Shown here piece after piece: positions 41,931 to 50,519 of a stretch of 64,000 nucleotides of DNA; position 1 is the stretch's first letter; each line of letters begins with the position of its first letter. The position numbers and the translations under genes are program-made. Location of the stretch: assembly GCF_000737705.1 (NCBI RefSeq), contig NZ_JPRH01000002.1, forward strand, positions 62,001-126,000, in the 5' to 3' direction. This DNA comes from Chryseobacterium soli (GTDB lineage: Bacteria > Bacteroidota > Bacteroidia > Flavobacteriales > Weeksellaceae). The notes under the pieces were generated by a model. The model was not told the origin of the DNA and searched no databases. It worked only from the letters and a program-made list of their open reading frames with translations.

Positions 41931-42497
41931 ATGTCAGTAAAAATCAGATTACAAAGACACGGTAAAAAAGGTAAGCCTTTTTTCCACATCGTGGTTGCAG
42001 ATGCTAGAGCAAGAAGAGATGGTAGATTCATCGAAAAACTAGGTACTTACAACCCAATTACTAACCCTGCGACTATCGATTTGAACGTTGACTCTGCTGT
42101 AAAGTGGTTAAACAACGGTGCTCAACCGACTGATACTGCAAGAGCTATTCTTTCTTACAAAGGAGTACTTTACAAAAAACACTTACAAGGTGGTGTTGCT
42201 AAAGGATCTTTTGACGAGGCTGAAGCTGAAAAAAGATTTGCTGCTTGGTTAGAAGCTAAAGAACAAAAAGTACAAGGTAAAGTAGAAGGTTTAACTAAAT
42301 CTCAGGCAGACGCTAAGAAAGCTGCTTTAGATGCTGAAGTTAAAGTAAACGAAGCTAGAATCGCTGCTGCTGCACAAGTTGAAGCTGATGCTAAAGCTGC
42401 TGAAGAAGCTGCTAACGCACCTGCTGAAGAAGTGGTTGCTGAAACTGCTGAAGGAGAAGCTCCTGCTGCTGAAACTGAAGAAAACACTGAAGCTTAA
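41931..42497 (+). CDS. rpsP: 30S ribosomal protein S16 with extended C-terminal tail
   Basis: 188 residues, against about 80-90 for the core S16 of most bacteria. Residues 1-85 are S16 ([38 protein letters not shown] in part). From about residue 100 to the end an Ala/Glu/Lys-rich helical tail follows ([17 protein letters not shown] type), which is common in Bacteroidetes S16. Component of the 30S subunit. rimM starts 11 bp after the stop, forming the usual rpsP-rimM pair. Confidence 0.96.
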   Translation: MSVKIRLQRHGKKGKPFFHIVVADARARRDGRFIEKLGTYNPITNPATIDLNVDSAVKWLNNGAQPTDTARAILSYKGVLYKKHLQGGVAKGSFDEAEAEKRFAAWLEAKEQKVQGKVEGLTKSQADAKKAALDAEVKVNEARIAAAAQVEADAKAAEEAANAPAEEVVAETAEGEAPAAETEENTEA

Positions 42498-42508
42498 AAA
42501 ACAACTGT

Positions 42509-43051
42509 ATGCGTATAGAAGATTGCTATTTTTTAGGAAAAATCACACGCAGACACGGACTTGCGGGGAATGTTATCTTGAAATTAGATACAGATCAACC
42601 CGAGCTTTACAATAAATTGGAATCAATATTCGTTGAAATCAACGGATTATTGGTTCCATTTTTTATTGCAAAATCATCATGGAGTAAATTAGATGCTCTG
42701 AACCTTGCCTTTAAAAATTCTTCCGAGGCTTTAGTAGATCAGTCATTGGGTAAAAACGTTTACCTGCCGCTTGATACACTGCCTAAACTTTCAGGAAATA
42801 AGTTCTATTATCATGAGATCATCGGTTTCAATATCCTTGATGAAAATGATAACGACTGCGGTGTTATACGATCTGTGAATGATCAGACGGCACAAACTTA
42901 TTTTGTAACCAACTTAGATGGAAAAGAAGTGGTAATTCCTATCATCAAAGACTGGATTCTAGAAGTTGATCGTGAAGAAAGAATCATCAAAATGAGGCTT
43001 CCCGAAGGACTTATCGATGTCTTCTTGGTTCCTTCCAAAAAAGACGAATAA
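42509..43051 (+). CDS. rimM: 16S rRNA maturation factor RimM
   Basis: 180 residues. RimM N-terminal domain (YFLGKITRRHGLAGNVILKL) and PRC barrel C-terminal domain (YYHEIIGFNILDENDNDCG, VVIPIIKDWILEVDREERIIKMRLPEGLID). It assists assembly of the 30S head near S19. Located directly after rpsP as in many bacteria; a weak hairpin (43054-43067) follows. Confidence 0.96.
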   Translation: MRIEDCYFLGKITRRHGLAGNVILKLDTDQPELYNKLESIFVEINGLLVPFFIAKSSWSKLDALNLAFKNSSEALVDQSLGKNVYLPLDTLPKLSGNKFYYHEIIGFNILDENDNDCGVIRSVNDQTAQTYFVTNLDGKEVVIPIIKDWILEVDREERIIKMRLPEGLIDVFLVPSKKDE

Positions 43052-43368
43052 TACCTTATTCATAAGGATTATTTCTTTTTACTATTCATTTCGGAGCCAA
43101 TAATTCGTGCTCTTCATTCTCTTTTTATAAAAATTTTATAGCAAAATGTAAGGTATAAAAAATAGTTACCTGTCATTTACTGTGGAATAAACTGCTCAAC
43201 AAGTTGTAAAGGTTATACCAAACGCTGACAACTGAATCTATTTAATCTGCTTAATCAGCCCAATCTGCGTGACCCTAAAAAAGTTCACCCTTTTCACATT
43301 GTTTTTACAATAAAATGAAACTGTTGTAGGAACAGATCATTCCCTGCAAAGAAGAGTTGTCATCCTGT
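43052..43368. other. Intergenic region after rimM
   Basis: 317 bp. It begins with a small hairpin CCTTAT-TC-ATAAGG (43054-43067) with a T-rich tail, a plausible weak rimM terminator. Near 43227-43270 it has a GACAACTGA tract, then AATCTGC units (TTTAATCTGC, TTAATC, CCAATCTGC), a short-period repeat. No ORF or RNA was recognised. Confidence 0.5.
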
Positions 43369-45015
43369 TTATCGCTCATTATTAATTGCCGGCAGCAAAT
43401 ACTCCTGAACTATTTTCTCCGCCTGCGAATGCGCATATGATCTATTGTAAGCCTTTGCACTAATTACGATTACTACAGGAATTTCTGTAAACATAATAAT
43501 TTTATTGCCACCATTTCCACTGCATTGGTACGCCTCAAAATTCCGGTTTCCCACCTTGTATACTTTTCTCCAGAACAGGTAGCCATAGCCTTCAAAATCC
43601 TTGTTGTCAGCAAAATAATTGGTGAATGATTTTTTAATCCAGGCTTTATCTATGAGTCTTTTGCCATTCCATATTCCTTCATTTTTATACAACTGTCCGA
43701 ATTTTGCAAAATCTAATGCATTCATTCTCAATCCTCCCGCCAATGAAATCTTATGCTGCGGGGTGTATTGCCACTGATAGGTATTGATGCCCAGAGGTTT
43801 AAATAGTTTTTTATCAGCATAGGCTTCCAATCCTCCGGGAATATTTTTATCCAGTACATCCCCTACAACGACCACTCCGGCTGTAAAATAACTCCATTTT
43901 TCGCCAATTTTCTGATCTGTCATAGGAACATCGATGGTAAATTTCACCCAATTATCGGTAGGGTACATATTCTCTTCATTTCCGGGTGAAGTTTCCTCTT
44001 CATCATTACCTTCGAATCCTGAACTCATTGTCAGAAGACTTTTTAAAGTGACGCTGTCTTTCTTGGGTGTGTAATGCTTATATTCTTTTAGATGATAGAA
44101 CTCTCCCAGTTTTTGATTTTCATTTTTTAAATAACCTTCTTTAATGGCAATTCCTGTTAAGGCAGAAGCAAAAGATTTTCCGACGGAACGTGTATCCTGT
44201 AAACTGTCACGTCCGGAATTACTGAAGTACTCTTCTATGAGGAGCTTATTGTTTTTAATGACCACAATACCAGTGATATCTCTGAATCTGTTTTCAGCAA
44301 TTTTCTGATGTAAAGCTTTTATCTTTTCAGTATTGATTTTTTCTGTAGAAATTTCCCATCCGCTATTCGGTGCAATCGGCTGAATAGCAATTTGCTGTTC
44401 GGTAAGTTGTTTCTTAGGAACGGTTACAGGAATTTCCCCGGTGGCAATCACCCTGCCAGTTTTTAAAGAATTGGTATTGATGTAAGGTCTGATCTCTATT
44501 TTTAGATTGTGATTTCCTTCTGTAAGTGCATCAATTCCGTTATGAGCCATATAGAAGCGCATCCACAAATACCTTCCCCAGGAATCTTCATTGCTTGAAC
44601 TGAACAGTGGAATTCTAAAGGTGGTTTTCAGTTTTTTCTGCTCCGGTGTTCCTGCGCCTGTATTCAGATTTTCAAGATAGATCAATTTTCCGTCCACATA
44701 AAAAGAGAACTGGTAATTTCCTTTTTGTATCAATTCATCAGCCGTTAAAGAAGGCTCAAGCTCATGCAAATAATTAACCAGAGAATTATCCATAAAAACC
44801 CTGATCCCAAAATCTTTATCCTCCTGGAGTACAGCATGGGTAAGAAAATCAGTTTCCTTTAGATTTTCCAGCGCCACGGCTTTATCTAAAAAAACAACCG
44901 TGTGAAGATGTTTTTTCTGAATGGAATTGTCGATTTTCTCCGGTTCTCCGATATTCTTCTGAGCATAAAAGGTTCCAAATGTGAAAAACAGGAATGATAA
45001 AAGTGAAAATTTCAT
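43369..45015 (-). CDS. Secreted serine hydrolase of the beta-lactamase/penicillin-binding family
   Basis: 548 residues. N-terminal signal peptide (MKFSLLSFLFFTFGTFYAQ). Residues about 20-230 are a beta-rich region not recognised. The C-terminal serine hydrolase domain has the SxxK nucleophile motif in RSVGKSFASALTG, a probable YxN-equivalent Tyr in EKWSYFTAGVVVVG and the C-terminal YQCSGNGGNKIIMF (HxG-equivalent). It probably hydrolyses or transacylates small esters or peptides; it need not be a beta-lactamase. Adjacent to an AraC gene on the same strand, 72 bp away. Confidence 0.85.
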   Translation of the reverse strand: MKFSLLSFLFFTFGTFYAQKNIGEPEKIDNSIQKKHLHTVVFLDKAVALENLKETDFLTHAVLQEDKDFGIRVFMDNSLVNYLHELEPSLTADELIQKGNYQFSFYVDGKLIYLENLNTGAGTPEQKKLKTTFRIPLFSSSNEDSWGRYLWMRFYMAHNGIDALTEGNHNLKIEIRPYINTNSLKTGRVIATGEIPVTVPKKQLTEQQIAIQPIAPNSGWEISTEKINTEKIKALHQKIAENRFRDITGIVVIKNNKLLIEEYFSNSGRDSLQDTRSVGKSFASALTGIAIKEGYLKNENQKLGEFYHLKEYKHYTPKKDSVTLKSLLTMSSGFEGNDEEETSPGNEENMYPTDNWVKFTIDVPMTDQKIGEKWSYFTAGVVVVGDVLDKNIPGGLEAYADKKLFKPLGINTYQWQYTPQHKISLAGGLRMNALDFAKFGQLYKNEGIWNGKRLIDKAWIKKSFTNYFADNKDFEGYGYLFWRKVYKVGNRNFEAYQCSGNGGNKIIMFTEIPVVIVISAKAYNRSYAHSQAEKIVQEYLLPAINNER

Positions 45016-45087
45016 GGTGATCTTATAATGCTTGTAAAACTACACTGTTTTTACGGATAAAAATAGAATGAAATTAACATCTATATT

Positions 45088-45891
45088 TTATCGCATTTTC
45101 CGGTATTTCAACGGAGTGATCCCTAGATTTTCTTTAAAAGATCGTATAAAATGGCTTTGATCTGAAAAACCGCATTCCAAGGCAATCTCTGTCAGTGGCG
45201 TGTTTTTATTGTGAAGAAGAATCAGCGATTTATTGATTTTGAGTTGTCTGATATATTCTCCGAGGTTACAATGAAAATATTTTTGAAAATCCCTGCTGAG
45301 ATGTACCGGATGAATATCCAAAGTTTTCGAGAGTTCAGTTAAGCTTACTTTCTCCATAAAGTTTTCATGTAAAAGCTCATTGATCTGTTTTACCCAGCGT
45401 GGATTCCTTTCCGGTGGGATCATTTTGTCAGCGGATAACTGGCTGAATACATTTAATAATAGATGCTGAACAGACAATTCAAACGTCTGATCGTTCATTT
45501 TTGTTTCTTTAAAAATTTTCGATAGCATTAATTTGATGGCTGGATTCTCTATTTGTATACTTCCTTCAACAGCGTTTTTAGAAACATGAAACTGTTCAAA
45601 CCATTCAGCAGAGATTTCAATATGGAATCCTCTGGTAAAACCTTCCGGTTTGATGTTGTAGTGCGGGTCTTCCCAATGATGGTAAAGAAGCGTTCCTGAA
45701 GGACAATGGTAGACCTCTTTTTTATTTCCTTCTACCATATTTCCCTGAAGCAGAAAAGTAAAATAGGCATTTTCGTGATAATGCCAATCGACGTACGGAT
45801 GGGTGTATTCAGTATCCGTGATGATCAGCCCCTCAAAATTGATTTTTTCGTTGGTTTGTCCAAAAAATTCACCGGTACGGAGCGTATTCAT
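45088..45891 (-). CDS. AraC family transcriptional regulator
   Basis: 267 residues. An N-terminal cupin-like sensor (YTHPYVDWHYHENAYFTFLLQG) and two AraC helix-turn-helix units (VSLTELSKTLDIHPVHLSRDFQKYFHCNLGEY; TEIALECGFSDQSHFIRSFKENLGITPLKYRK). The downstream serine hydrolase gene on the same strand is a likely target. Its ATG overlaps the stop of the upstream regulator gene by 4 bp, so the two regulators are made together. Confidence 0.93.
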   Translation of the reverse strand: MNTLRTGEFFGQTNEKINFEGLIITDTEYTHPYVDWHYHENAYFTFLLQGNMVEGNKKEVYHCPSGTLLYHHWEDPHYNIKPEGFTRGFHIEISAEWFEQFHVSKNAVEGSIQIENPAIKLMLSKIFKETKMNDQTFELSVQHLLLNVFSQLSADKMIPPERNPRWVKQINELLHENFMEKVSLTELSKTLDIHPVHLSRDFQKYFHCNLGEYIRQLKINKSLILLHNKNTPLTEIALECGFSDQSHFIRSFKENLGITPLKYRKMR

Positions 45892-46817
45892 TGCAGTTTT
45901 TGCTTTAAATTTTCAATCTGTTCATACATGGTATTGAAGAATATTTTTCGGTCCCGGTTTCCCGAAGTCGTCAATGATTTGGAATTTTTAATCTGATGTT
46001 CAAAATAATTCAGCGTTTCATTACAGGTTTTTGCATCATTAATCAAAATATATCCAAACATATTCGCAGGTAAGGCAAAAAGGGATTGTTGCGGATGATG
46101 AAAAAAGATATCATTGGACAGATGCATGAGCTCATTTTCATACAAGTGAAATTTTGGATCATTCTCTGTCTTTTGTTCAATATATCCTATAAGCTCTTTT
46201 AGCTCTTTCAGAATAATTTCCCCTTCATTTTTTTGTAAAAGTCCGGTTTCATAATAAAATAAAATCTGCTGCAAAATACTGGAAATAGTCCTGTCATTCC
46301 ACAGTTCCACTATATTTTGTGCCTCATATTTTTTCTTGAGTTCCTGAGTATTTGATTCAAAATGAGGAGGTGAAAACTGCAAAAAGGGAATGAAAACCTG
46401 TTTCGCATTAAGCAGGTTCATCCAGACATAGATTTTAAAACGGGAAAGCAAGGTATCTGAAAGCGTATAAAAAAAAGGAATATCCTTGGCAGAATAATAA
46501 ATGGTCATCTCATCAGAAAGCGGCAGATTTTCAAAAATACTGAGCGTATTCTGAAAAAACGACTGTAAATCTTCCGTTTCGTTTACCACTGAAGTTTTCC
46601 TAACCAACAGCTGCTGGTCTGAAGTGATCAATTGATCGAGAGAAATCTGATAATATTTGGCCAGTTCCAAGCCTTCTTCAAAACTGAACTTTGCTTTCAG
46701 AGAGGTTCTTCTATGCGATGCATCATAACTTATATTCAGAATATTGGCAATCTCATCGTTCAAAGATTTGTCACCAATTTTTCTGCGAATTTCCTTAAGT
46801 AAAAGTTCCTGATACAT
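45888..46817 (-). CDS. HTH (XRE-like) DNA-binding protein with long C-terminal region
   Basis: 309 residues. Residues about 15-65 resemble a lambda-repressor-type HTH (LNDEIANILNISYDASHRRTSLKAKFSFEEGLELAKYYQISLDQL). The rest is helical with aromatic residues and no recognised domain. A TACATTTG -7 element lies 16 nt upstream of the ATG (46834-46841). It is divergent from the envelope-protein gene at 46914 with 96 bp between starts, so it may regulate that gene as well as its own operon. Confidence 0.75.
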   Translation of the reverse strand: MYQELLLKEIRRKIGDKSLNDEIANILNISYDASHRRTSLKAKFSFEEGLELAKYYQISLDQLITSDQQLLVRKTSVVNETEDLQSFFQNTLSIFENLPLSDEMTIYYSAKDIPFFYTLSDTLLSRFKIYVWMNLLNAKQVFIPFLQFSPPHFESNTQELKKKYEAQNIVELWNDRTISSILQQILFYYETGLLQKNEGEIILKELKELIGYIEQKTENDPKFHLYENELMHLSNDIFFHHPQQSLFALPANMFGYILINDAKTCNETLNYFEHQIKNSKSLTTSGNRDRKIFFNTMYEQIENLKQKLQ

Positions 46818-46913
46818 GCTTTTGTGATTTTCACAAATGTAAGCAAAATGTTAATGGTTTATCACATTTAAGAAAGTGAATATTCTTTTCAAATTTGAAG
46901 AAATATTTAGGAA

Positions 46914-47378
46914 ATGAAACACAAAATAATTCTTGCCATATCATGCCTGATTTTATCACTAAAGGTGAAGGCACAACAAAAGATCCAACCGATTTATTAT
47001 ATAGATTATTCTTATGCCAGCAAACATATATTACGTGGAGGGGTAGAATTTATTCTGATGGATGGAGGTGAAAATCAGGATAAACTTTTTTTAGGAACAG
47101 GGTATGGAGTAGTAGGCGATCATGGTAAAATGCACGGAATTCCGGACCTGCATTTGAGTTATAATATAGGAACACTTTTATTTGTTAAGGCGGGTTCTTC
47201 TTTCTCCCATGCCTATTCTGTAGTCGGGATATCATTATTTAATTCTTGTGATATTGGAATAGGATATTCAAAATCTTATAACAACAGTAATGTGAAAATA
47301 CAAGGATTCACGGCAGGGATTACGTTTAGACTTACCCATAAAGATAATGTTTACGGAAAATTAAAAATAGGATTTTAA
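46914..47378 (+). CDS. Secreted hypothetical protein
   Basis: 154 residues. Signal peptide (MKHKIILAISCLILSLKVKAQ) followed by a beta-strand-rich body with alternating Gly and aromatic residues (YVVGISLF, IGIGYSKSYNN, GFTAGITFRL), as in small outer-membrane barrels. Function unknown. The next gene starts 11 bp after the stop. Confidence 0.6.
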   Translation: MKHKIILAISCLILSLKVKAQQKIQPIYYIDYSYASKHILRGGVEFILMDGGENQDKLFLGTGYGVVGDHGKMHGIPDLHLSYNIGTLLFVKAGSSFSHAYSVVGISLFNSCDIGIGYSKSYNNSNVKIQGFTAGITFRLTHKDNVYGKLKIGF

Positions 47379-47389
47379 AATTAAAAATT

Positions 47390-48028
47390 ATGAAAACAAA
47401 ATTTTTAATGATGATCAGCTTTTTTATGGTATGTATCATCAACGCTCAGGACAGTTTAAATGCTATGGATAAGCCAAAGTTTATTGCTTTTTCACCTTCG
47501 AAGGCAACTAAAAATGTAAATGGAATGCTTATTAAATATTATGATGAGATTGATCAGGAAATACAGCCTAAGAAAGTTAATGGGGTTGGATTGGGCTTTA
47601 ATGGTTTAGGGATTTTCTTTCCCGTACTATTTCTTGTCAATATTACATCCATTGATAACTGGGGTATTAATGATATTGGCTCAGAACCTTTACCCGATAA
47701 AATGAATACAATTAATGGGATGCAACTATCTATTGTCAATATGGAGCCTACAGTTACCAATGGATTGGAATTGAGTTTATCCAGTAATATAAGTGCCCCT
47801 TCGGTGATCAACGGAATTGCGATTTCACCACTGTACAATTTTCATCATACCACAAAAGGAGTGGCGGTTTCCACTTTTGCGAATGTAAGTCAAAAGTGCA
47901 GAGGCATTCAGCTGGCTTTGATTAATATCTGCAAGGATTCAAGGGGAATACAGATTGGCTTTTGGAATGAAAATGGAAAAAGAAAAATGCCTTTGATCAA
48001 CTGGAATTTTAAAAATAAAAAGTTATGA
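47390..48028 (+). CDS. Secreted protein with LA_2272-like surface repeats
   Basis: 212 residues with signal peptide (MKTKFLMMISFFMVCIINAQ). The body has tandem NGxxLxxxN-type repeats (VNGVGLGFNGLGIFF, INGMQLSIVN, TNGLELSLS, INGIAISPLYN, RGIQLALINICKDSRGIQIGFWNENGKRKMPLINW), close to the LA_2272-type repeat. It probably lies on the cell surface or in the outer membrane. It overlaps the next gene by 4 bp (ATGA). Confidence 0.7.
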   Translation: MKTKFLMMISFFMVCIINAQDSLNAMDKPKFIAFSPSKATKNVNGMLIKYYDEIDQEIQPKKVNGVGLGFNGLGIFFPVLFLVNITSIDNWGINDIGSEPLPDKMNTINGMQLSIVNMEPTVTNGLELSLSSNISAPSVINGIAISPLYNFHHTTKGVAVSTFANVSQKCRGIQLALINICKDSRGIQIGFWNENGKRKMPLINWNFKNKKL

Positions 48029-48624
48029 AAAAGTTACCCTATCTGCTTATTGGAATCAGGTTTATCCTTGCTCCAATCATTTTGTTATTAGCGTGTTTCA
48101 AGGGCATTGAATCAAGATTTTTAATTGTAGCCTTAATGTATTTTGGATTATTAACCGATATCTTCGATGGAATTATTGCACGAAAAGTTGGTGTTTCCTC
48201 AGAAAAATTAAGAAGACTGGACAGTCAGACCGATCTTATTTTCTGGCTTTCGCTAGGATTTGCGTCCTATTTTCTGAATGCTGAATTAATTAAAAATGAA
48301 TGGCCGGGAATTCTTTTACTCTTCATTATGGAAGCTCTTTGCTACGTAATAAGCATCTGGAAATTCGGAAAAGAAACGTGTACCCATGCATTTATATCGA
48401 AAATGTGGGGATTGAGTTTACTGATTGCATTTACATATTTAATAGGATTTCAGGAAGTGGGCTGGGCTTTTTACCTCACCATAGGATTAGGACTTGTTTC
48501 TCATATTGATGTAATCCTGATTGTTTTAATACTCCCGAAATGGCAGTTTGATGTCCCAAGCAGTTATCATGCATGGAAAATCAGACATGGAAAGCAGAGA
48601 AAAAAGACCATATTCTTTAATTAA
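48025..48624 (+). CDS. CDP-alcohol phosphatidyltransferase-like membrane protein
   Basis: 199 residues, about 5-6 transmembrane segments. The active-site motif D-G-x2-A-R-x8-G-x3-D-x3-D is nearly complete: DGIIARKVGVSSEK-L-RRL-D-SQT-D. The conserved Gly is replaced by Leu, while all Asp residues and the upstream TDIFDG Asp are present. The family makes phospholipids from CDP-diacylglycerol. Whether it is active is uncertain. It overlaps the upstream secreted-repeat gene by 4 bp. Confidence 0.8.
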   Translation: MKKLPYLLIGIRFILAPIILLLACFKGIESRFLIVALMYFGLLTDIFDGIIARKVGVSSEKLRRLDSQTDLIFWLSLGFASYFLNAELIKNEWPGILLLFIMEALCYVISIWKFGKETCTHAFISKMWGLSLLIAFTYLIGFQEVGWAFYLTIGLGLVSHIDVILIVLILPKWQFDVPSSYHAWKIRHGKQRKKTIFFN

Positions 48625-48632
48625 AAAATAAG

Positions 48633-48755
48633 AGATGGAAGCTTGGAGCTTGGAGAAGGAAGTTATTGAGAACGAAAAGATTTTTGTTCTTTTAATGATT
48701 CTTAGAAATTATAGATGAAAACAATAACTTCCCTCTTCCTCCTTCCAGCTACCTT
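48633..48755. repeat. Imperfect long inverted repeat, copy A
   Basis: The left arm runs GGAAGCTTGGAGCTTGGAGA then AGGAAGTTATTG; the right arm runs CAATAACTTCCC then TCTTCCTCCTTCCAGCT. The arms are imperfectly complementary, about 35 nt each around a ~55-nt AT-rich middle. The same motif family recurs at 55411-55490. Confidence 0.65.
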
Positions 48756-48830
48756 AATCTATCTGAACTTAACTTAAATACTATTTTAAGCATAGTTATT
48801 CGTTAAATAATTGATAAATGATTTTGTAAA

Positions 48831-48866
48831 AACACAGCGTGATATTCAAATTGCGCTGTTTTTTTG
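48831..48866 (+). terminator. Intrinsic terminator overlapping the asnS promoter region
   Basis: ACAGCG (48834-48839) pairs with CGCTGT (48854-48859), extended inward by three weak pairs, followed by seven T. It ends directly before the -7 element at 48867. It could end an upstream transcript or be an attenuator. Confidence 0.6.
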
Positions 48867-48874
48867 TAACTTTG
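48867..48874 (+). promoter_or_regulatory. -7 element of asnS
   Basis: TAACTTTG matches TAnnTTTG and lies 38 nt before the asnS ATG (48913). Confidence 0.6.
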
Positions 48875-48912
48875 CAGACGTTAATTTTTATACAAAAATT
48901 TATAGTCAACAA

Positions 48913-50361
48913 ATGAAAAAGCAAACAATTAAAGAAATCCTACAGGATTACAAAAAGGTATTACATCATGACATTACTGTTTACGGTTGGGTAAGATCCT
49001 TCCGTGCCAATCGCTTTATTGCCCTTAATGATGGTTCTACAATTAATAATTTGCAGATTGTTGTTGATTTCGAAAATTTCGATAAAGAAATTATCAGTAA
49101 AATCAGTACTGCTTCTTCCCTTAAAATTGTAGGTGAAGTAGTAGAAAGTCAGGGAGCAGGACAAACCGTGGAGATTGTTGCTAAAAAGATCATTATTTTA
49201 GGAGATAACTTTACGGAAGAGTTGCAGAATACCATTCTTCAGCCTAAAAAGCACAGCTTGGAAAAACTTCGTGAGCAGGCGCATTTAAGATTCAGAACCA
49301 ATGTATTTGGAGCTGTTTTCAGAATTCGTCACGCTTTAAGTTTTGCAGTGCATTCTTTCTTCAACCAAAACCAGTTCTTCTATATCAACACACCGGTTAT
49401 TACGGGTGCTGATGCGGAAGGAGCAGGGGAAATGTTTGGAGTAACCAACTTTGATCTGAATGCAATTCCAAGAACTGAAGAAGGTGAAATTGATTTTGCA
49501 CAGGACTTTTTTGGTAAGAAAACGAACTTAACGGTTTCAGGACAGTTGGAAGGAGAAACGGCAGCAATGGGATTGGGAAGAATTTATACATTCGGACCTA
49601 CTTTCCGTGCTGAAAATTCCAACACAACACGTCACCTGGCAGAATTCTGGATGATTGAACCTGAAGTAGCGTTTAATAACCTTGAAGATAACATTGACCT
49701 TGCAGAGGATTTCCTTAAATATGTAATCCAGTACGTACTTGACCACTGTAAAGATGATCTGGAATTCCTTGATAAGCGTTTAGAGGAAGAGCAAAAAACA
49801 AAACCTGAAAAAGAAAGAGCAAAAGAAGGTCTTATTGAAAAGCTTCAGAATGTAATTGCTAAACGATTCAAACGTGTAAGTTATACAGAAGCCATCGAGA
49901 TTTTATTAAACTCAAAAGAAAATAAAAAAGGAAAATTCCAGTATCCGATTGAAGAATGGGGAACCGATCTTCAGTCTGAACATGAAAGATATCTTGTAGA
50001 AAAACATTTTGAAAGTCCGGTAGTATTGTTTGATTATCCAAAAGAAATCAAAGCATTCTACATGAAGCTGAATGATGACAACAAAACTGTTGCAGCAATG
50101 GATGTTCTTTTCCCTGGAATCGGTGAAATCATCGGCGGTTCTGAAAGAGAAGCCAGATTGGATGTATTAAAACAGAAAATGGCAGACATGCATGTAGATG
50201 AGCACGAACTTTGGTGGTATCTTGATACCCGAAAATTTGGTTCAGTACCTCATGCAGGATTCGGATTGGGGTTAGAAAGACTGGTTCTTTTTGTAACAGG
50301 AATGACAAACATCAGAGATGTGATTCCTTTCCCTAGAACACCGAAGAATGCTGAGTTTTAG
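48913..50361 (+). CDS. asnS: Asparaginyl-tRNA synthetase
   Basis: 482 residues from the ATG at 48913; an in-frame upstream extension from 48811 contains the promoter and is not part of the protein. OB-fold anticodon domain ([28 protein letters not shown]) and class II catalytic domain with motif 1 ([21 protein letters not shown]), motif 2 ([21 protein letters not shown]) and motif 3 ([16 protein letters not shown]). Charges tRNA-Asn. A strong terminator follows. Confidence 0.96.
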   Translation: MKKQTIKEILQDYKKVLHHDITVYGWVRSFRANRFIALNDGSTINNLQIVVDFENFDKEIISKISTASSLKIVGEVVESQGAGQTVEIVAKKIIILGDNFTEELQNTILQPKKHSLEKLREQAHLRFRTNVFGAVFRIRHALSFAVHSFFNQNQFFYINTPVITGADAEGAGEMFGVTNFDLNAIPRTEEGEIDFAQDFFGKKTNLTVSGQLEGETAAMGLGRIYTFGPTFRAENSNTTRHLAEFWMIEPEVAFNNLEDNIDLAEDFLKYVIQYVLDHCKDDLEFLDKRLEEEQKTKPEKERAKEGLIEKLQNVIAKRFKRVSYTEAIEILLNSKENKKGKFQYPIEEWGTDLQSEHERYLVEKHFESPVVLFDYPKEIKAFYMKLNDDNKTVAAMDVLFPGIGEIIGGSEREARLDVLKQKMADMHVDEHELWWYLDTRKFGSVPHAGFGLGLERLVLFVTGMTNIRDVIPFPRTPKNAEF

Positions 50362-50368
50362 ATAAATA

Positions 50369-50401
50369 AAAAGCCTTAAATTTTAATTTAAGGCTTTTTT
50401 T
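50369..50401 (+). terminator. Intrinsic terminator after asnS
   Basis: Perfect 12-bp stem AAGCCTTAAATT with AATTTAAGGCTT and a long T run. Confidence 0.95.
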
Positions 50402-50519
50402 ATGCTTTAATAGCTTATTATGTTGATAAGTATAATGCAAAAATCATGCTAAATATATTTTTTCTCGAATAAATTTATTAAATTCGTAGACTATGTTATG
50501 TTAAAACACACATATTAAT

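Noticed and set aside
42379-42615. Lys/Leu-rich ORF at the rpsP-rimM junction
   Set aside because: It is a frame-shifted reading of the Ala/Glu-rich rpsP tail; the composition is an artefact of the repetitive codons.
48716-48777. Short ORF MKTITSLFLLPATLIYLNLT upstream of asnS as an Asn leader peptide
   Set aside because: It has a single Asn, lies within the right arm of the inverted repeat, and is far from the terminator, so it does not look like an attenuator leader.
48811-48912. 34-residue N-terminal extension of AsnRS
   Set aside because: It spans the terminator and the -7 element of asnS; the family N-terminus starts at the ATG at 48913.
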